A DNA stretch of 64,000 nt from Anaerolineales bacterium (GTDB lineage Bacteria > Chloroflexota > Anaerolineae > Anaerolineales > UBA6663): assembly GCA_020845955.1 (NCBI GenBank), contig JADLEU010000013.1:1-64000 (forward strand), given 5' to 3'. Shown here piece after piece: positions 58,742-64,000 of the stretch; position 1 is the stretch's first letter; every line of letters starts with the position of its first letter. The notes under the pieces are model-generated. The model was not told where the DNA came from. It was given only the letters and a program-made list of their open reading frames with translations, and ran no database searches. The position numbers and the translations under genes are program-made.

Positions 58742-60805
58742 CTAGGCCTTTTCGAGGATCAGGTTGCCAAATACGTCAACGCTGCACTTCCAATCGGGGA
58801 TCAGCACGGTTGTGGTCGTAATGTCCTCGATGATCGCTGGTCCAACGAAGCACATGCCCGGCCGGAGCTGCGCGCCATCGTACACAGGCGTCTCGGCGAA
58901 GCCGTCGTTTTCCTCGAAGTACACTGGGCGGACTCCCTTGCGGGCCACACAGGCGTCCGCCCCATCGGCGCGCAAGCGGGAGAGTTCCGGCTTGGCGACC
59001 TCGCCAATGGCCATCAGCCGGACGTTGGCTGTCTCGATCTCCGCGTTCGGCTCGTGGTACATGAACAGCCGCTGGTGCGCCTCGTGAAAACGCCGGGCGA
59101 TCTCGGGCACATCGGCCGCCGTCAGGTGATGCGTTGGCACGGGCACCGTCACCTCGTGGTGCTGGCCCGCATAGCGCATGTCCATACTGCGCTCGATGCG
59201 GATCGCTTCGGGCGCGGTGCCCTCCGCCAGCAGCGCGGTGCGCCCCTCGGCCTCCAGGCGCTCAAACTCGGAATTCAGGCGCTGCAGGTCGATCTTGGAC
59301 AGGAAGTCCCAGAACGTATAAACGTAGTCGTGCTTGAGATCGGACTCGAGCATGCCCAGCGCGCAGAACACCGAAGCGGCCTTGGGCACAATGACACGCG
59401 GGAGATCAACGGACTGCGCCAGGCGGGCAGCATGGGCTGGCCCGGCGCCGCCGGCCGCAATCATCGCGAACGAGCGGGGGTCGTGGCCCTTCTGGATGCT
59501 CATCACGCGAATGGCATCGGCCATGTTGGCGTTGGTCAGCTTGTAGATGCCGTGCGCGGCCTCAACCACGTCCAGCTTCAGCGGGTCGGCGATGCGAGTC
59601 TTGACCGCCTGTGTGGCCGCTTCAAGATCGAGCTGGATCTGCCCACCCAGGAAGTAATCGGCGCTCAGATAGCCCAACAACAGGTTGGCATCCGTCACGG
59701 TGGGTTCCAGGCCGCCTTGGCCATAGCAGGCCGGGCCCGGCATGGCGCCTGCCGATTGCGGGCCCACGCGCAGCAGGCCGCCATCGTCCAGACTGGCGAT
59801 GCTGCCGCCGCCCGCCCCGATCGTGTGGATGTCAATCATTGGCAGCGCGACGCGGTAGCCGCCTACTTCGCCTTCGGTAGTCATCTCGTAGTGGCCCGCA
59901 TTGAGCAGCGTCACATCAAAGCTTGTGCCGCCCATGTCTACGACGATCAAGTTCGGCTCATCGAGGGTGCGCGCCCAGAAAAGACCACCAATTGCGCCGG
60001 CTGACGGACCCGAGAGCACGGCGTTTACGGCATGCTGCGAGGCGAATGCGATGGTCATCATGCCGCCATTCGACTGCATGACGAGGAACTCGTTGTTCAG
60101 CCCATCTGCCCCCAACCCCCTACGCAGGTCGGCCAGGTATCGTTTGACGGCCGGGCCGACATAGGCGTTCACCACGGTGGTCGAGGTGCGCTCGTATTCG
60201 CGCACCTGGCGCAGCACCTCCGAGGATACGGCGACGTAAACGTCGGGGAACTCCTCGGCAATCATCTCCTTCAGCCGCTGCTCGTGCGCGTCGTTGACGT
60301 AGGAGAACAGCAGGCAGATGGCGATGGACTCAACCCCACCGGCGCGCAGTTGGCGGATCACGCGCCGGGCATCGTCCTCGTCGAGCGGGGTCAGCACCTG
60401 GCCCTGGTAGTCCATGCGCTGCTGCACGCCCAGCCTGCGGTAGCGCGGCACGATCACCGGCGGGCGCTGCGGCGCCAGGTCCCAGATATCGGGCTTGAAG
60501 CCGCGGCGCAGCTCGAGCGAGTCACGGAAGCCGCTGGTGGTGATCAGGCCGGTCGCCGCGCCGCGATGCTGCAGCATGGTGTTGGTCGCTACGGTCGTGC
60601 CCAGCACCAGTAGTTCGGTCTGCCCCAGGAAGTCGCGCGGCGGCAGGCCATAGTGAGCAGCCGCCTTGCGCAGCACGTTGAAGACACCGCGCGACGGGTC
60701 CGAAGGCGTCGAGCGGTCCTTGAAAATGTCAATGGCGCCGCCCGGGCCGACAACTGCGCCGTCGGTGAAGGTGCCGCCGATGTCAATCCCAACACGATAG
60801 CCCAT
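58742..60805 (-). CDS. hyuA: Hydantoinase/oxoprolinase family protein, HyuA-like subunit
   Basis: The 687-aa protein has the ATPase-like opening 'VGIDIGGTFTDGAVVG', 'VLGTTVATNTMLQHRGAATG', 'LVMQSNGGMMTIAFASQHAV', 'VDMGGTSFDVTLL' and 'IHTIGAGGGSIASLDDGGLL', all typical of HyuA/OplA. Such subunits act with HyuB in ATP-dependent opening of hydantoins, 5-oxoproline or caprolactam, or form part of acetone/acetophenone carboxylases. No HyuB gene is seen in the window. The upstream carbamoyltransferase-like gene (4-nt gap) could act on an N-carbamoyl product. Confidence 0.88.
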   Translation of the reverse strand: MGYRVGIDIGGTFTDGAVVGPGGAIDIFKDRSTPSDPSRGVFNVLRKAAAHYGLPPRDFLGQTELLVLGTTVATNTMLQHRGAATGLITTSGFRDSLELRRGFKPDIWDLAPQRPPVIVPRYRRLGVQQRMDYQGQVLTPLDEDDARRVIRQLRAGGVESIAICLLFSYVNDAHEQRLKEMIAEEFPDVYVAVSSEVLRQVREYERTSTTVVNAYVGPAVKRYLADLRRGLGADGLNNEFLVMQSNGGMMTIAFASQHAVNAVLSGPSAGAIGGLFWARTLDEPNLIVVDMGGTSFDVTLLNAGHYEMTTEGEVGGYRVALPMIDIHTIGAGGGSIASLDDGGLLRVGPQSAGAMPGPACYGQGGLEPTVTDANLLLGYLSADYFLGGQIQLDLEAATQAVKTRIADPLKLDVVEAAHGIYKLTNANMADAIRVMSIQKGHDPRSFAMIAAGGAGPAHAARLAQSVDLPRVIVPKAASVFCALGMLESDLKHDYVYTFWDFLSKIDLQRLNSEFERLEAEGRTALLAEGTAPEAIRIERSMDMRYAGQHHEVTVPVPTHHLTAADVPEIARRFHEAHQRLFMYHEPNAEIETANVRLMAIGEVAKPELSRLRADGADACVARKGVRPVYFEENDGFAETPVYDGAQLRPGMCFVGPAIIEDITTTTVLIPDWKCSVDVFGNLILEKA

Positions 60806-60809
60806 GCCC

Positions 60810-61808
60810 TTATCCCATTAACAAGGCCAGCAGGCCCTTCTGCACGTGCAGACGGTTCTCAGCTTGGTCCAAGATGATCGAGTGCGGCCCGTCGAGCACA
60901 CGGCTAGTGACTTCCTGGTCACGTGCCGCAGGCATGCAGTGCATCACGCTCACGTCGGGCCGCGCCCGCTTGAGCAGATCGTCGTTCACGATCCAACCGC
61001 GGTAGCGGTCGGGGTCCAGGATGTGCGGCGCCTTGCCCTGCGGCGCCTTCTCGTCAGTGCCCTTGAACTTGTCTTTGAACACCTGCGGCGAGGCCCAGCA
61101 GTAGACGTTGATAAAGTCGGCGTCCGTGGCGGCCGCCTGCATGTCGTGCACGATCTCGATTTGGCCTCCGGATAGCGACGCCTCGTATTGGGCCTTCTCC
61201 CACACCGCCGGCTCGGGCTCGTAGCCTTCGGGGCAGGCGAGGACGAAGTGCGCGCCCAGCCGCGAAGCGATGTACAGGCTCGAGTTGGGCAGGCCCATGG
61301 GCGGGCTGGCTGGCCGCCAGGCCCAGGTAAAGACGTACTTGCGCTGGCGCACATCGCCCTTCTTTTCTTGTGCGGTCATAAAATCGGCCAGCGCCTGGCA
61401 GGGGTGCTCCTCGGCCGTAGAAGCGTTGATGACCGGGATGTCGATCAGCGCCGCGGCCTGCTCCAGCTCTACCGAGCTGGCCACACGCCCGACCAGCCCG
61501 TCGGCGTAGCGGCCCAAAACGCCGATCGTGTCGGTCCACGACTCGCTGGCCTTGGCTGCCCAGATCCGGTCGGGGAACAGGTATTGCGCGTGGCCGCCGA
61601 GCTGGGTCATCGCCGCCTCGAACGAGACGCTGGTGCGCGTCGAGGGCATGTTAAAGACCATGGCCAGTGTCTTGTTTCGCAGCAGGTCAGGCCGCTGGCC
61701 GCGCTTGGTGAGCCGCTTGAGATCCCAGGCCGTCTCCCAGATCAGTGCCAGGTCCTCGCGCGTATACTCGCGAAGCGAAATCAGATCAGTATGGCGGAAT
61801 GTAGACAT
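60810..61808 (-). CDS. Carbamoyltransferase of the N-acetylornithine-type branch
   Basis: The 332-aa protein belongs to the aspartate/ornithine carbamoyltransferase family. It has the carbamoyl-phosphate motif region 'VFNMPSTRTSVSFEAAMTQL', 'STAEEHPCQALADF', 'KYVFTWAWRPASPPMGLPNS', 'MHCMPAARDQEV' and the C-terminal 'AENRLHVQKGLLALL'. The last two match N-acetylornithine carbamoyltransferase as I remember it. The motif has STRTS where ornithine enzymes have STRTR. No arginine-biosynthesis gene is nearby, so it may instead split an N-carbamoyl intermediate by phosphorolysis, making carbamoyl phosphate. Confidence 0.82.
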   Translation of the reverse strand: MSTFRHTDLISLREYTREDLALIWETAWDLKRLTKRGQRPDLLRNKTLAMVFNMPSTRTSVSFEAAMTQLGGHAQYLFPDRIWAAKASESWTDTIGVLGRYADGLVGRVASSVELEQAAALIDIPVINASTAEEHPCQALADFMTAQEKKGDVRQRKYVFTWAWRPASPPMGLPNSSLYIASRLGAHFVLACPEGYEPEPAVWEKAQYEASLSGGQIEIVHDMQAAATDADFINVYCWASPQVFKDKFKGTDEKAPQGKAPHILDPDRYRGWIVNDDLLKRARPDVSVMHCMPAARDQEVTSRVLDGPHSIILDQAENRLHVQKGLLALLMG

Positions 61809-61825
61809 CCGGTTCCCACCTCCAG

Positions 61826-62890
61826 TTAGATGGTGTTGATACGGTTTTCAACAGCGATGCTGCTGGTGTAGCGGCGGCGGCATTCGGCGACGACGGGCAG
61901 CAGTTCGGCCGGGACGGACCCCAGCAGCGCCTCTTCCACCGGGCCCAGGTCAGGCCGGGCCAGCGCAAAGAGCGGCCAGCGCTGCCAGTCGAGCGGGAAG
62001 AACATGCTGGCCGTGACGGTATCGAGCGCGATCAGCGCCCGTCCGGCGAGGGCCACGCCCTGGTTGCACAAGATGTCGTAGCGGCCCCAATTCGTCTCGT
62101 GCGCGCCAATCGGGTCGTTGACCAGCAACTGAAACAGGCCCTCGTTGCAACCCACCAAATCGAACACGGCCGAGTAGATCTTGGTGATGTCCACCAGGCT
62201 CTGTGCCAGGCTCTGCCCCTGCCTCCCATGCCAGCGGAAACGGAATGGGTCCGGAACGAGGCCAAAGAGGTTCTTGATGGCCAGGCTAAAAATGGGCGAG
62301 TAAGGGCTGGGGTCAGCAGCCAGGGCGTTGGGTGAGCGCACCTTGATGCGGGCTAGGCTGATCAGCGTGGCGCCGCGCAGTTCCCAGAGCCGGGCCGGCA
62401 TGAAGTCATAAAGCTCGCGCAGCACGATGGGCGCAAAGCGCGCTTCCACGGCGGCCGCCACGGTCTCGGGCGGCACGGTGCGGCCGGCCCAGACTTCGTC
62501 GGTCACGTTGACGTAGCGGGCGTTATGGCGCTCGAGCACGTCTGCCAGGCCGGTTGAGCGCTGGAACCAGGCATCCTGCTCGCGCAGCCAGTCCCAGTTC
62601 GCCCGCACGGCGTCCAGGTCGCGCCAGTCCAAAGTACGCGAGCCGTCGTTGCGGCCATAAGCGTGGCCCTCGACAACGAACTTCTCCCCGGCAGGCAGGG
62701 CGCGCAGCACGAAGTCCAGGGTCTGGGCATCGGTGAAGTAGCCGTATTCTGGGCCAAACCAGTTCACCTTGATGATTGTGGGGCCAGGGCGCACACCGGC
62801 CGCCGCCAGCAGTCCGGCCAGGTCATCCACCGACCGCACGTGGGCGGCATGGATAGGATGCCTGCTTTGTGGTCCCCGAAAAGTCTGCAT
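61826..62890 (-). CDS. DUF362-like protein of unknown function
   Basis: The 354-aa protein opens with 'HVRSVDDLAGLLAA' and 'TIIKVNWFGPEYGYFTDAQT', a pattern seen in DUF362-type proteins. It later has 'ATLISLARIKVRSPNALAAD', 'FSLAIKNLFGLVPDPFRFRW' and 'NEGLFQLLVND'. DUF362 members are poorly characterised and often near ferredoxin domains; none is attached here. It lies 17 nt upstream of the carbamoyltransferase gene and 36 nt after the solute-binding gene. Assignment to the family is moderate. Confidence 0.65.
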   Translation of the reverse strand: MQTFRGPQSRHPIHAAHVRSVDDLAGLLAAAGVRPGPTIIKVNWFGPEYGYFTDAQTLDFVLRALPAGEKFVVEGHAYGRNDGSRTLDWRDLDAVRANWDWLREQDAWFQRSTGLADVLERHNARYVNVTDEVWAGRTVPPETVAAAVEARFAPIVLRELYDFMPARLWELRGATLISLARIKVRSPNALAADPSPYSPIFSLAIKNLFGLVPDPFRFRWHGRQGQSLAQSLVDITKIYSAVFDLVGCNEGLFQLLVNDPIGAHETNWGRYDILCNQGVALAGRALIALDTVTASMFFPLDWQRWPLFALARPDLGPVEEALLGSVPAELLPVVAECRRRYTSSIAVENRINTI

Positions 62891-62926
62891 GGTCGGTGTC
62901 TTCTAACCTGTCGTCGGTATCGCCGG

Positions 62927-63895
62927 CTACTTTCCGAGCGCTGTCGTATGGACGTGATCGGCGATGTTGACTTCGGACGTGAGCATGCCGTACTGTTCCA
63001 TGAGCGCGGCGGTGTCATCAAGCGACTTCACGTTCACGGTGGCGCTAAAGCCAGGCAGCAAGATCGCATCAGCCATGGCCGGGTCGAGCTGGGCAAACTC
63101 GGCGATCAGCTTGCGCGCCTCGCCCTCGTTGTCCTGGATCCACTGGATGGTGCGGGCAACGACCTCGGTGAATTTCTGTGTCGCCACGGGGTGTTGCTCG
63201 ACCCAGTCGGCCTTGGCCACGAACTGCGCCACATCCCAGCCGGGATGGACCTCGACGTCGGGGTAAGCGAGGGCGGTCACCTGGCCCGAGTTGAGCAGGC
63301 CGGTGCGGAATGGCTCAATCTCAAAGATGGCATCCACCTGCTTGTTCATCAGGGCGTCGGGCATGAGGTGGAACCCCAGCTCGGTGAAGTTCACCTGCGC
63401 GGGATCAACACCGTTCTTCTCTAGCCAGGCGTTGGCCACCAGTGAGCTCGAGCTTTCAAAGGCATAGATAGCCATGGTCTTGCCGACCAGGTCCTTGGGC
63501 GATTGAATGCCGGAGTCTGTGAGCACCAGGATGGTGGAGGACTCGGGCGCCTGGGCGCGGCCAACGGTCATTCCGGAGACAATGGCGAGATCGAACCCCT
63601 GGGCGAGGGCCTGGATCGTCCCGATGCTTTCCGAGGCGTTAATATCCATGTCACCCGATTCCAGCACGGGGATGCCCTGGGCCCCAAACTGGGGCACGTA
63701 TTCTATGGTCAGCCCGACCTCTTTGAAGTAGCCGAGCTTGTCACCCAGGTACACGGGCGCCAGGTCGACAATGGGGAAACTGCCCACGCGCAGGGTGGAC
63801 ACCTCCGCCACGGCCGGCTTGGGCGCGCAGCCGGCCAGCACCAGCGGCAGCGCGATGGACAGGATGGCTCCGGCACTGAACAGCCTCTTGAACAT
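62927..63895 (-). CDS. ABC-type solute-binding lipoprotein, NMT1/SsuA-like (second copy in the island)
   Basis: The 322-aa protein has a lipoprotein signal ending 'LPLVLAGCAPKP' after a GGGAGG site; the track start adds 24 residues. The body shows 'STLRVGSFPIVDLAPVYLGD', 'KLGYFKEVGLTIEYVPQFGA', 'PVLESGDMDINASESIGTIQ' and 'DLVGKTMAIYAFESSSSLVA'. These match aliphatic sulfonate/nitrate/pyrimidine binding proteins. The encoding gene is the first of the 63895-32909 run. Permease and ATPase genes are not in the window; they may lie just beyond 64000. Confidence 0.88.
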   Translation of the reverse strand: MFKRLFSAGAILSIALPLVLAGCAPKPAVAEVSTLRVGSFPIVDLAPVYLGDKLGYFKEVGLTIEYVPQFGAQGIPVLESGDMDINASESIGTIQALAQGFDLAIVSGMTVGRAQAPESSTILVLTDSGIQSPKDLVGKTMAIYAFESSSSLVANAWLEKNGVDPAQVNFTELGFHLMPDALMNKQVDAIFEIEPFRTGLLNSGQVTALAYPDVEVHPGWDVAQFVAKADWVEQHPVATQKFTEVVARTIQWIQDNEGEARKLIAEFAQLDPAMADAILLPGFSATVNVKSLDDTAALMEQYGMLTSEVNIADHVHTTALGK

Positions 63896-64000
63896 CAGAT
63901 CCCTCCCAATCAGCGGTTGCCAGGCATGCGTAGACACGATCGGCAAGCGGCTGCGCCTGCTTGCCACCGGCCAGCAGCGGCTAGCGCGTTTCCATGGTGG
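63896..64000. other. Window end, intergenic
   Basis: No gene is supported here. A minus-strand frame from the edge reads Thr-Met-Glu-Thr-Arg and stops at 63981-63983, possibly the tail of an upstream minus-strand gene. This is only five codons, so it is not annotated as a CDS. Confidence 0.3.

Overview
The window is GC-rich, gene-dense and bacterial. The gene content fits Chloroflexota (Anaerolineae/Caldilineae-like): an ScpB with a long disordered N-terminus, a DUF348/beta-propeller lipoprotein, many proteins with lipobox-type N-termini, type 2 IPP isomerase, menaquinone genes, a stand-alone BchI-like ATPase, and GTG/TTG starts with frequent 1-8 nt overlaps. This assignment is an inference from gene content; no rRNA or tRNA gene was seen to confirm it. 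No CRISPR array, integrase or intact insertion sequence was seen.

Layout. (1) Positions 1-1512, minus strand: the N-terminus of an ECF-like sigma factor and scpB. (2) Positions 1631-20379, plus strand: a lipoprotein, a DUF348/propeller protein, a surface-polysaccharide block (TIM-barrel/O-antigen-ligase fusion, UDP-glucuronate decarboxylase-like SDR, second O-antigen ligase, GtrA, GT4), a small Gly/Trp-repeat protein, acyl-CoA thioesterase, BchI-like ATPase, an ECF sigma/anti-sigma pair, membrane proteins, a J-domain protein and a DUF1800/DUF1501 pair. (3) Positions 20394-22971: acpP (minus) divergent from fni and a polyprenyl synthase (plus), with facing sigma70-type promoters around a perfect 17-nt palindrome. 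(4) Positions 22972-26950: a decayed zone holding a broken MFS transporter, a possible hydrolase remnant, hemW carrying an in-frame palindromic insertion, an overlapping uncharacterised ORF and several hairpins. (5) Positions 26951-63895: about 37 kb of minus-strand genes forming a catabolic and redox island.

How the island may work. It encodes two NMT1-type solute-binding lipoproteins, a molybdenum hydroxylase with the two-[2Fe-2S]/no-FAD layout of aldehyde oxidoreductase (Mop), its XdhC maturation factor, an amidohydrolase, a PreA-like flavin/Fe-S dehydrogenase, a phytoene-desaturase-like FAD enzyme, a tungsten-type aldehyde:ferredoxin oxidoreductase, a HyuA-type hydantoinase/oxoprolinase subunit, an N-acetylornithine-carbamoyltransferase-like enzyme, CoA-thioester enzymes (acyl-CoA dehydrogenase, 3-hydroxyacyl-CoA dehydrogenase, thiolase, thioesterase, a 2-hydroxyacyl-CoA dehydratase/benzoyl-CoA reductase-like subunit), a full-length transketolase-like enzyme, two tandem FMN split-barrel proteins, an HpcH/HpaI aldolase, a malate/lactate dehydrogenase and an Fe-alcohol dehydrogenase. 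In the middle sits an electron-transfer module: a diheme cytochrome c, a nine-haem NapC/NirT-like protein fused to a polytopic membrane domain, a large partner membrane protein, and MenA/MenG-like quinone genes. My best reading is low-potential catabolism of a ring or N-containing organic compound, coupled to a menaquinone/multihaem chain. The substrate cannot be fixed from sequence alone.

Regulation. The clearest control site is a sigma70-type promoter (32569-32597, minus) with a 30-bp near-perfect palindrome over its predicted start site (32535-32564), upstream of the 31893-28132-26951 catabolic operon and a leader of about 650 nt.
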